Positions 55,272 through 64,000 of a stretch of DNA of 64,000 nucleotides are shown one piece after another (within the stretch, counting starts at the first letter, position 1; each line of letters begins with the position of its first letter). The translations under genes were made by a program, and so were the position numbers. This DNA comes from Spongilla lacustris (lineage: Eukaryota > Porifera > Demospongiae > Spongillida > Spongillidae), in the NCBI GenBank assembly GCA_949361645.1, contig OX442429.1:867728-931727 (forward strand), written 5' to 3'. The notes under the pieces are model-generated. The model saw only the letters and a program-made list of their open reading frames with translations, made no database searches and was not told where the DNA came from.

Positions 55272-56330
55272 ATGGGGCAATCCTCGAGCAAGACGATGCG
55301 GACACAAAATACCAAGGCTGGTCATAGTACCCCTGAATTGTCTACCACCCCACATGGATCGCTAATGTACGGAGACTTGGACTGTGCGTGTACCGTCATG
55401 TTTGGCAACCTCGATGCCAATCTTCACAAGCATCTCTTGGACGAAATACCTGCTTTCACCTGTGCAGAGGGTAGGATGGTCGAACTTGGGTTTGCCAAAT
55501 GCATAGACTATCCTTCACTGCCCGATCACGTGTACTACGAAGGCTACTTTCACTCTTGTAGGGACTCTAAGCCTATCAAAAGCTTAAACCCACGAAACGG
55601 CCGCCCTTTCAACAAGCCTCCTGCCCCAAAAGCTCTGCGCGCCCTGTACATAGCTTTCAGAGATAAGAACAAGGCATTGTTGAGAGAGATGGCACAGAAG
55701 ATCCTCGAATTGCCGCGAGCAAAACCGTTGAACGAGTTAGAAGAGACCCCAACAGTTGATCCTCGCCAAGTTCTAGCAGACATGTTCAGTCCTGAGGGTT
55801 CTGGGGAGATCCTATGCGGCGACCTCGCAATTCAAGTGCATTGTGGGACGGGCGTGAGTTTTGAACACCTCGGATGGCATCGCGACGCAATCAACTCGAT
55901 TTTTCATTTCGCCACCTCGATAAGAGGCAAAAGAGAATTGTATTCAAGTTTGTCTGATCAACCGGCCGACAACCACAGCTCGAAAAAACACATTTTCGTC
56001 GATCGGCTGGAGACACCAAACATCTACATCTCCAGCCCTACCTTCTTCAGACACGCTGTGAGCTACCCAGAACAGTCCTGGGAGGACCGGACCATAGCCA
56101 TCCAGGCAAGGTTCCTATTGACAAGAGAACTCCTTGGCACATTGCAAGGGAGTATATCAAACGATGACAAAATGCAAGTCTCCTACATCATTGCAGAAGC
56201 GCTCTGCAAGGGCTTCGCGTTGCCCTCCTTCCAGGAGGTCATCGAGGTAGAAAAAACGCTGGGTGATTACGAAGGGTCCTTTAGAGTGGATGATAACTAT
56301 CTCGATGGGATAAAAGAACACTTGTACTGA
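55272..56330 (+). CDS. 2-oxoglutarate/Fe(II) oxygenase-like protein, intronless, possibly N-myristoylated
   Basis: One exon of 352 codons. The C-terminal half has the layout of a double-stranded beta-helix dioxygenase: GWHRDAINS supplies an HxD pair (His203, Asp205) after a strand (AIQVHCGTG), ISSPTFFRHAVSYP supplies a distal His261, and Arg273 or Arg280 (AIQARFLLT) could bind 2-oxoglutarate. The N-terminal half (CAEGRMVELGFAKCIDYPSL, HVYYEGYFHSCRD) is unrecognised. The start MGQSSSKT fits the N-myristoylation pattern (Gly2, Ser6). The C-terminal tail after residue 290 is acidic and helical. The upstream 250 bases, including cctaagatttgttattctac and gttattttgaaagacatttt, are conserved with the broken copy at 49021. 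The oxygenase call rests on motif spacing only; substrate unknown. Confidence 0.7.
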   Translation: MGQSSSKTMRTQNTKAGHSTPELSTTPHGSLMYGDLDCACTVMFGNLDANLHKHLLDEIPAFTCAEGRMVELGFAKCIDYPSLPDHVYYEGYFHSCRDSKPIKSLNPRNGRPFNKPPAPKALRALYIAFRDKNKALLREMAQKILELPRAKPLNELEETPTVDPRQVLADMFSPEGSGEILCGDLAIQVHCGTGVSFEHLGWHRDAINSIFHFATSIRGKRELYSSLSDQPADNHSSKKHIFVDRLETPNIYISSPTFFRHAVSYPEQSWEDRTIAIQARFLLTRELLGTLQGSISNDDKMQVSYIIAEALCKGFALPSFQEVIEVEKTLGDYEGSFRVDDNYLDGIKEHLY

Positions 56331-58021
56331 CTAAATTTCCAAAAACCAATCATGTTATACGCTTGGATGCATATATATGTCTTGAACTTTGTGTTCCTTT
56401 CATTCTGTATTGCGTTTTGTGTGGATGCATATATGAATGCACGCATGCCGTGCTGCGTGTGACGTGGGATTTCCAGGGGAGTATGCAATAACGCAAGGTG
56501 ATCATGTGGGTTGTTTGCATCTTGTTTGGAAAGTTATGACTGAGGACATGACATAGTTTGGCATGGCCTGACCAGACATGACACTCAATGACATTATCAG
56601 TTTCATGCATGCCGCATGCAGTCAAATATAAATAGAGCACGCACGTCGTGCATGCCCAAGAGCTATGTGTAGGGAACCTTGGACTGAACAGTTATAGTGC
56701 CAAATAGGCAGCTATATATAGCTGTGTTGCAAAATTTATATAAGGAACTAACAAATGATGCTTCTTCTTCGTGTAATGAAATCGAACACATATAATCGCG
56801 GATGAGAGAGCCTGGTTAATGCTTATTAAAATGGAAGACCCTGATACTGCAATTGATCTATGCCAAAGGCAGTCATTCACACAGACTTCATATGATGCAT
56901 GAATTTATTAAGGAATGTCCCTTGATGAGAGCATTTGAGCAGCTGTGGGCATCAGTGCCAGGTCACCCATATGGGACTTATGGCACATGCAGTATCTGCA
57001 AGGGACCTTCTATATAGCTCAGGAGCAGACTGATCAAAGTAAGGAGCCCTGACTGAGGCTTCAATGTACCATCAGCCTCATGGCTTTTTTTACAATTATA
57101 GCCAAAAATTTAAATCTTTGCAAACACAGTATGAACAGTGAGTATTGTGCTGGTGTGAAGTATGTGTGGGTCAAGCCCATGAAGATGGGCACTATGCAGC
57201 TATAGCTAGCTGCTTTATATCCACCAAAAGGGAGATGGCAATTTGCTTCAGCCTAATATAGTGCATTTGTTTGAAAGTAGGAGAGTATGCATGGCTTCTT
57301 GTTGCAGCTGCATGCAGATAGAGGAATTATGACAGGTTTTATAGTAAGTGAAAATGCCACTCAGCTAGTTTTGAGGTAACTAGTTGATCGTGATTTTATA
57401 GTATGAGTAGGTTATAAAGATGCCTGCTTTGAACCATCTAGTCACCACAACACATGCACATGTCAGGAAAAATAACTTGAAATTTTGTGCATACAGCTGG
57501 TGGACTTACATATCACTTCAGTTGTCTTTCTTTGTTCTAAAACCAGAAACTCTAACATTGATGTGTTATGTGTGTATAGCATGGACCACTCTTGAAGGAA
57601 TCTTGTGGAAAGAATCTTGGAATTGTAATATGCTTAAAATGAGAATAGAAAAAATGTCTGAAGTGGTTATCTGTAAAGCTCTAACCACATTGTGAACTGC
57701 AGTTGAAAAACTTAACAAATTGCCACAATAGCTTATAGAACCGGTAGAGATTATTCTAGGGGATATCTATGACTGAGAGTTAATGCATGAATATGACACA
57801 ATCAGAGGCTGCTAATAAATAAATAAATAAAACAAAAACCATGAAAATTCAGAGTTGCAAAGCTACCAGTCGATTACAATTGTGGTACGAGATGTACATG
57901 CAGATTTATTTAAAAATTTAAAAATGAATATCAAGGACCTCTTTAGCTTTTTGCACGTGACATTGCCAACGAGCCTTCCAGAATTAAGCAACGCCCCCCC
58001 CCCACTTCTGCAAATCATCAC
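56331..58021. other. Intergenic between the oxygenase-like gene and GH38 copy B
   Basis: No gene is supported; frames are short and AT-rich. The final 70 bases before 58022 match those before GH38 copy A. Confidence 0.4.
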
Positions 58022-61000
58022 ATGGCTTTGACATTGCTCACCGTGTGTCTTGGAATGGCGCTTTTTTGGCGCGCCTCGAGTATGCCTGTGGTACACCTGG
58101 TTCCGCACAGCCACTGCGACGCGGGATACCAGAAGTCCTTCGACGACTACTACCATTCCGAAGTCCAGTATATCCTCAATTCCATGGTAGTAGCCCTGCA
58201 GCAGAGACCAGACCGAAGGTTCGTGTGGGAGGAGGTGTCCTACTTCTCTGTGTGGTGGGGCCAGGCCTCCGAGGCTGAGCGTCAGTCGGTGGTGACCTTG
58301 GTGGAGAAGGGGAAGCTGGAGTTTATCGGAGGGGGTTGGGTCATGCACGACGAGGCAGATACCAGCGTGTACGCCACACTGAACCAGATGACCCTTGGCT
58401 TGAAGTTCCTGAACGAGACGCTGAACGTCAGGTCGCGACACGAGTGGCACATCGACCCCTTCGGACACTCCATCTTCATGGCGGAGCTATACTCCCTCTT
58501 AGGCTACACCTCCGTCATCATCAACAGGGTACCAGACCCTATCAAACAGCAGATGAAGGCCGAAAGGAGCCTGGAGTTCATGTGGCAAAGTCCCTTCTCG
58601 GGAAAGGAGATTTTTACGCACGTGCTCGACACACACTACTCCACGCCTGAGCTTCCAGCATTCCTGGACTTGGAGGTAAAAGCAGCCATGTTCGTGGCCG
58701 TATGCAAGGAGAAACTCGGCTGGTACATGACAGAAAACGTCCTAATACCGTTTGGAAATGATTTCGCATTCCAGAATGCCACTAAGGATTTTGAACCCAT
58801 GGATGAAATAGTTGATTTCATTAACAACAAGAGTTCGGTCTACGGACTTACTGTAAGATATTCCACTCTGAGTGAGTACATGGACACTGTCCTAAGTGCT
58901 GGAGTAAAGTTTCCATCACGTGGTGGAGATTTCCTGCCGTATGTGGCATGTTCACCCTGTGACTCTGCACAGTGTGGGGGTATCTTTGGGAATGATCCAT
59001 GTGGAGCCACAGACTCATTCTGGTCTGGTTTCTACACCTCCAAACCCGCACAGAAGCTTCTCTCTGGGGTGCAAGATGCATCCTTGAGAGCACTGGAGAC
59101 AATTCGTGCACTGTCTCTGTTCCAAGGTGACGTCCATGTTGAGGAGGCTTTGGTCCTGGCCAAGAACACCTCCGCCATTATGCAGCACCATGATGCCATC
59201 ACTGGTACTAGCTTCACTGAGAGCTATGATGACTACAACGTCAGACTGGGGGAAGCTGTTAGTGCAGGGGATGAGGCCACCTCCTTCATTAAGGTATACA
59301 AGACTGCTGCCCTTCTTTATCATTTCTCTCCCTCTAACCTCTTCTCCCCCTCCCCTCCCTCTCCCCCTCTATGCAGGCAGCCATCTTGTGTAAGGGTAGT
59401 CCAGTCACCTACACTCTCAGTTCCAACAGTGTATCAGTCCTCAGAGGTCTGACAGAGACCAACGTAGCTGTAGTGGTGGTCCAGAACCCTCTACCCCAAT
59501 ACATGTAGGTGTGCACACTGCCATGTGCCTCAATCTCATGGTGGGCTTTATTTAGGGTGTCCTATGTGTCTGTGCAGCTGCCTGAAGGTGTGTGTGTGCA
59601 GGTAGGTGGGCTGGGGCCCCTCCTCCAACAGTCGTGTAACCATGGTGATGTAGGTGCTGGATGCCAACATGACTACTGTGGGCTCCCAGATGGTTGGATC
59701 AATGGTGTACTTTGTGGCCCAAGCCACAGGATGGGGTATGGAGGTGTACTACATGAAGAAGGCTAGCTGTGAGGAACAGAAGCACATCAGAGGTGGGCCA
59801 ATGGAGGGCTGGAGTGGGCCAATGGAGGGCTGGAGTGGGCCAATGGAGAGCTGGAGTGGGCCAATGGAGGACTGGAGTGGGCCAATGGAGGGCTGGAGTG
59901 GGCCAATGGAGGGCTGGAGTGGGCCAATGGAGGGCTGGGGTGGGCCAATGGAGGGCTGGAGTGGGCCAATGGAGGGCTGGAGTGGGCCAATGGAGGACTG
60001 GAGTGGGCCAATGGAGGGCTGGAGTGGGCCAATGGAGGGCTGGAGTGGACTAATGGAGGGCTGGAGTGGGCCAATGGAGGACTGGAGTGGGCCAATGGAG
60101 GACTGGAGTGGGCCAATGGAGGGCTGGAGTGGGCCAATGGAGGGCTGGAGTGGGCCAATGGAGGGCTGGAGTGGGCCAATAGAGGGCTGGAGTGGGCTGG
60201 AGTGGGCCAATGGAGGGCTGGAGTGGACCAATGGAGGGCTGGAGTGGGCCAATGGAGGGCTGGAGTGGGCCAATGGAGGGCTGGAGTGGGCCAATGGAGG
60301 GCTACTCTCTCTGTTCATTTACTGTAACTACCTAACAAACAGATCTGGCAGCATTTAGCATCACAAATGGTGCCATTCAGTTGGACTTCAATGCCACCAG
60401 TCACCTTGTTGGGTGGAGTAGCCCCCAGTCCAATGGCAGTCACTCAGTTGAGCAGGAACATCTTCAGTATGTGGAGAGGAAAGCTCTAGTGGACTTCAAT
60501 GTGTGTGATGGCACAAATGTGTACACTTTTGTTCCCCAATTGGAGAACACCTTGGTACTCACCCCAAAGGCAAGCGAAGGAAGAGGTGTGTGTTCATGTG
60601 ACTTGTATGTATATCACGCACAGAAGGTCCACACCACCATCACTGCCAATGGTCCTCTGGTCTGGGAAGTGGCACAGACTGTCAACTCTGTGAGCTGTCA
60701 TATCTGTGATCTGATTGGTTAGATGGCTCTTCTCTCTACCTCTACCTCCCTCCCTCCCTCCCTCCCTCCCTCCCTCCCTCCCTCCCTCCCTCCCTCCCTC
60801 CCTCCCTCCCTCCCTCCCTCCCTCCCTCCCTCCCTCCCTCCCTCCCTCCCTCCCTCCCTCCCTCCCTCCCTCCCTCCCTCCCTTACTCACTCACTCAGTA
60901 TCTTAACACTTCTATCAAACTCTTCAAACCACTTACTCCAGACTTCACCGATCAATATTCTAACTTTGTTGAGTGGCAGACCAAGTTAGTTATATCAGCC

Positions 61001-62254
61001 ATGTGCCTTCATGTTCACTGCAACCCTCATCCCCTCTGCCCCTCCCCCTCTACAGCATAGGGCCCCTCCCATCGGACAACGCCTCTTCTTTTATGTGTGC
61101 TTTCAGAACAGACCTTCCCACCAGCTCCTTTGTGACGTATAGCAATGGTATCTACCCAATGGTGGGTGGCTATGATATGGCTATGGAGTTAAACATTACA
61201 TGTAGTGTTGTATGCATAAAATAAAAGCATATGGCTTCAGTGAAATGGGCTGGGGTATGTCTCCACCCATGTGTGGCTACTTTATGGCAGGGAGGGCACA
61301 AGGTACGCCCCCGCACTAAAAAAGGGGGGGGGGTCACCTTGCCAAATACGAGTACGAGGGAGGGGGAGCTCCACGGGACTGTTCAATTTATTTTCATGCG
61401 TGTGATTTTTGAAAACGTTTGCTAAAAACCAGAGACATGCAATTTAAATAGGCTCGTGGGAGACACAAATGACTGCTGACTGCCTCGTGCGGTGCCCCTG
61501 GTGGTCCCACGGCGCCCCATGCTATAAGGCCACAGGGGTGGTGGGTGCCCCCCTCCCCCCGGTCCCCTCTGGCCAGGGTGCCACTAGCTGCACCTGCTGT
61601 ACAGGTATAGATCTAGTACCACCAAAACTGAGCCATCCATAATATATTATGTCATCATTGTATTTATCATTACATCATTGTTGTATATATCATTACATCA
61701 TTATTACATCATCTAGAGGAGAACTTACAACTCCAGTGCTCTCCTTCAAGCCAATATGTACCCTCTGGTGGGCGGGGCACATTTAGATGGAGCAGGGTCC
61801 CAGACCGTCCTCTCTGTACTGACAAGACGTCCAATGGGAGTGACTGTTCATGGTGGTGTGATGGAGTTCATGTTGCACAGGTGTGTGTGTGTCTACTTGC
61901 ATGTATAGGTGACTTTTTCATATACTCTCAGGAGGCTGCCCATTGTATTTGATCGCCGTGGAGATGATGTCTCTGTTATGACTGATTCTGTGTTGCTGGG
62001 CTTTGTGTCATCTGGTGGGTGGAGCCTTGTCAAATAGTTACTTAACATCCTCTTCCACAGACACAGCTCAGCCGGTCACCATGGCCACCAGCCAGACCTT
62101 CACCTCCCCTCCCACACTTCACTTTGCTATACTCAACTCCACTGATGAGTGGAGCAGTGGGTGTAAGACCAGTTGGTCCCCTGTGGAGAGCCTACCTCAG
62201 GCAAGCATCCCCTCCCCCTCATGTTCCTCTGTTCCTAACTCCATATACGTGTAA
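58022..62254 (+). CDS. GH38 alpha-mannosidase, copy B (3' exons missing)
   Basis: Ten exons have exactly the same lengths and phases as copy A: 58022-59293, 59377-59504, 59556-59601, 59654-59792, 60343-60689, 60899-60984, 61056-61161, 61717-61880, 61932-62014, 62061-62200. Active-site motifs HSHCDAGY, EWHIDPFGHS and MQHHDAITGTS are intact. After exon 10 the GC donor (CAG|gcaagc) is kept, but the sequence departs from copy A after about 20 bases, and exons 11-13 are not found before the window ends. If the donor is not used, the frame reads on for 17 residues (ASIPSPSCSSVPNSIYV) to a stop at 62252-62254, giving about 854 residues. Otherwise the last exons lie beyond the Ty3/gypsy-like insert, outside the window. 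Coding differences from copy A are a few percent. Confidence 0.85.
59793..60303. repeat. 22-bp minisatellite in intron 4 of GH38 copy B, about 23 copies
   Basis: Same unit and same unusual internal junction as in copy A (39370-40190), with fewer copies. This dates the array before the duplication. Confidence 0.95.
60745..60886. repeat. (CCCT)n in intron 5 of GH38 copy B
   Basis: About 140 bases, against about 580 in copy A. Confidence 0.95.
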
Positions 62255-62592
62255 TGACTCGATGGATTCCAACAGACACTAAGCTTATGCACACCAATAT
62301 AAACAGACACTAAGCTTATGCACACCCAATATAAACATAGCTTATGCACACCAATATAAGTGCACACCTGCTCAAACTAAAACCCGCGTTCATGCATAAC
62401 ATACTACTGCATAGATCTCCTTTCACTATCATAGTTCTTCAAGCCTCACAGGTAGTATTGCCCACTCCTTGTCCTATGGCATCCTTCCAAAGGTATCTGT
62501 CAGATTTGGTTGTCTTGTAGGACTGCTTTCGATAGGAATAGCTGTTGGTGGTGCTGCTATGTCTTCAGATGTCACACCTGTGTTAACTGTTG
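62255..62592. other. Junction region after GH38 copy B
   Basis: Three short direct repeats of aacagacactaagcttatgc plus acaccaatata lie at about 62268-62360. This is not homologous to the 3' part of copy A and may be the 3' end (LTR or flank) of the retroelement on the minus strand. Confidence 0.4.
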
Positions 62593-63078
62593 GTTGTTAC
62601 CTGCTGCTCATCTCCTGAGGCTCCAGTGGCATTGTACCTGCTGCTCATCTCCTGAGGCTCCAGTGGCATTGTACCTGCTGCTCATCTCCTGAGGCTCCAG
62701 TGGCATGTTACCTGCTGCTCATCTCCTGAGGCTCCAGTGGCATTGTACCTGCTGCTCATCTCCTGAGGCTCCAGTGGCATGTTACCTGCTGCTCATCTCC
62801 TGAGGCTCCAGTGGCATTGTACCTGCTGCTCATCTCCTGAGGCTCCAGTGGCATGTTACCTGCTGCTCATCTCCTGAGGCTCCAGTGGCATTGTACCTGC
62901 TGCTCATCTCCTGAGGCTCCAGTGGCATGTTACCTGCTGCTCATCTCCTGAGGCTCCAGTGGCATTGTACCTGCTGCTCATCTCCTGAGGCTCCAGTGGC
63001 ATGTTACCTGCTGCTCATCTCCTGAGGCTCCAGTGGCATTGTACCTGCTGCTCATCTCCTGAGGCTCCAGTGGCATTG
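62593..63078. repeat. 37-bp minisatellite, about 13 copies
   Basis: Units of acctgctgctcatctcctga plus ggctccagtggcatt alternate almost strictly between a ttgt and a tgtt junction, so the effective unit may be a 74-bp dimer that expanded. It lies at the 3' side of the minus-strand retroelement remnant. Confidence 0.9.
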
Positions 63079-63079
63079 G

Positions 63080-63960
63080 AACAGTGTGTGGTGACAGGTC
63101 ATCTAGCCACAGTTGCTGTCTGTTCACTTGAAAGGAACCACAGTGAGTATGAGTATGTTCCTCATATGACACAAGAGCTACCTGATGCTTTATAGTATCC
63201 TCTGGTCTTTTGATCAGCAATCCATTTTGGTAGTAATGGTGTTAAAATTCTAGCCTTATGGTGTCGTCTGTCAAAATTATCCTTCTGCTTTCATCTGTTC
63301 TGAAGCTTCCCATAGTCAGGCAACTTTGGTGTTAATTGACTTGCCCAAATTGGCACAGTTGTGCACAACCTTCGACCCATCAACAGTTCTGAATGATGGT
63401 GAATACTTCTGTATGCTAACATTGCCAAATTTGGATCTTCAGAATCTTTTAGCAACCACTTTATAGTCTTTACAGCTCTCTCAGCCGTCCGCCATTGCTT
63501 TGAGCATACCTTGGGCTGCTAGTAGTGTGCTTAAATCCACCTCTCTGCAAATGTTCGGAATTCTAGAGATGAAAACTGAGGACCATTATGGGATACTACT
63601 TCTAGTGGTATGCTTGGCAAAAATATACTTGCAATGGACAATTACACACCTGATGTTTGACGTACAAGTTTTGCTATTTCAATGTACCAAGAAAAACAAT
63701 CAAGGAGCAAATAAGTGGATCCCTTCCAACAGAATACCTGCTTTCTGCCACGGTAGCTGTTGAAATCGGTCTTTACAATACTGTGGACATTTCTGAATTA
63801 AATCTTCTAACTCAGAATTCACAGCAGGCCACCCCACTGCATGTTGTGTCCTCAGCAGGCCACCCCACTGCGTGTTGTGTCCACAGCAGGCCACCCCACT
63901 GCATGTTGTGTCCTCAGCAGGCCACCCCACTGCATGTTGTGTCCTCTCTCTGCAATATCT
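63080..63960 (-). mobile_element. Ty3/gypsy-type retrotransposon remnant (integrase end)
   Basis: On the minus strand, frameshifted pieces follow the integrase order. They are CPQYCKDRFQQLPWQKAG and YLIVFLG near 63770-63660, GFKHTTSSPRYAQSNG near 63525-63480 (the block around the third catalytic acidic residue region), AVKTIKWLLKDSEDPNLAML then AYRS near 63460-63410, and basic C-terminal-domain-like pieces (DRRHHKARILTPLLPK, KTRGYYKASGSSCVI) near 63270-63180. Stops and frameshifts make it inactive. The 5' part lies beyond the window. Confidence 0.75.
63821..63944. repeat. 31-bp tandem repeat inside the retroelement
   Basis: Four units of cagcaggccaccccactgca plus tgttgtgtcct. Confidence 0.9.
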
Positions 63961-64000
63961 CCTGACATTGGTGGAAATACAGTTCTGCTTCCCCGCATAA

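Noticed and set aside
57420..57695. 91-codon frame starting MPALNHLV
   Set aside because: No recognisable domain, AT-rich context, no splice or promoter support.

Overview
This is a eukaryotic, almost certainly animal, genomic window. Its genes have spliced, short-exon structures with GT-AG introns and encode metazoan-type proteins: NSDHL, Hsc70-interacting protein ST13/Hip, SLX4, a RING/B-box/filamin/NHL TRIM protein, GH38 alpha-mannosidases and an LRAT-domain protein. Compact genes, introns packed with minisatellites, and this mix of transposons point to a sponge (demosponge-like) genome. That placement is inference, since no species marker is present.

Layout. 0-4 kb: a 39-bp tandem repeat, a stray copy of NSDHL exon 1, and a cluster of 5'-truncated non-LTR retrotransposon 3' ends sitting in (TAA)n. 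5-6.4 kb: a two-exon LRAT-domain gene. 6.6-7.8 kb: a 26-bp satellite. 8.4-11.2 kb: a complete eight-exon NSDHL. 11.3-12.1 kb: a multi-membrane-segment reading frame with an in-frame stop. 12.1-13.4 kb: a large palindrome and a 23-bp minisatellite. 14.1-15.8 kb (minus): an intronless secreted GH123-like (DUF4091) protein, divergent from a short ST13-like gene at 16.2-17.7 kb. A full-length ST13 follows head-to-tail at 18.0-23.9 kb, with a hAT transposon in one intron. 24.5-24.9 kb: a valyl-tRNA synthetase fragment. 26.0-28.6 kb: a TRIM-NHL gene.

29.1-35.3 kb (minus): eleven phase-compatible exons of SLX4 (BTB, SAP and C-terminal SLX1-binding domain). Its 5' part is lost at a 200-N gap, and just beyond the gap lies the last exon of an unrelated plus-strand gene. 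37.6-62.2 kb is a duplicated region, all on the plus strand: GH38 copy A (13 exons, complete), a piggyBac-like element, a 1.5-kb foldback, a broken 2-oxoglutarate-oxygenase-like gene, remnants of a decayed transposon protein, an intact second copy of that oxygenase-like gene, and GH38 copy B. Copy B matches copy A exon for exon through exon 10 and then runs into a minus-strand Ty3/gypsy remnant that reaches the window end.

The genes do not form one pathway. NSDHL (sterol C4-demethylation), ST13 (Hsp70 co-chaperone), SLX4 (structure-specific nuclease scaffold) and GH38 (glycan trimming) are housekeeping genes in a repeat-rich setting. The most unusual content is the duplicated intronless oxygenase-like family (one intact copy with a possible N-myristoylation signal, one pseudogene), the GH38 duplication truncated by a retroelement, and several mobile elements with clear ends. 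All exon models were derived by reading the sequence and checking splice sites and phase by hand; no alignment or database search was run.
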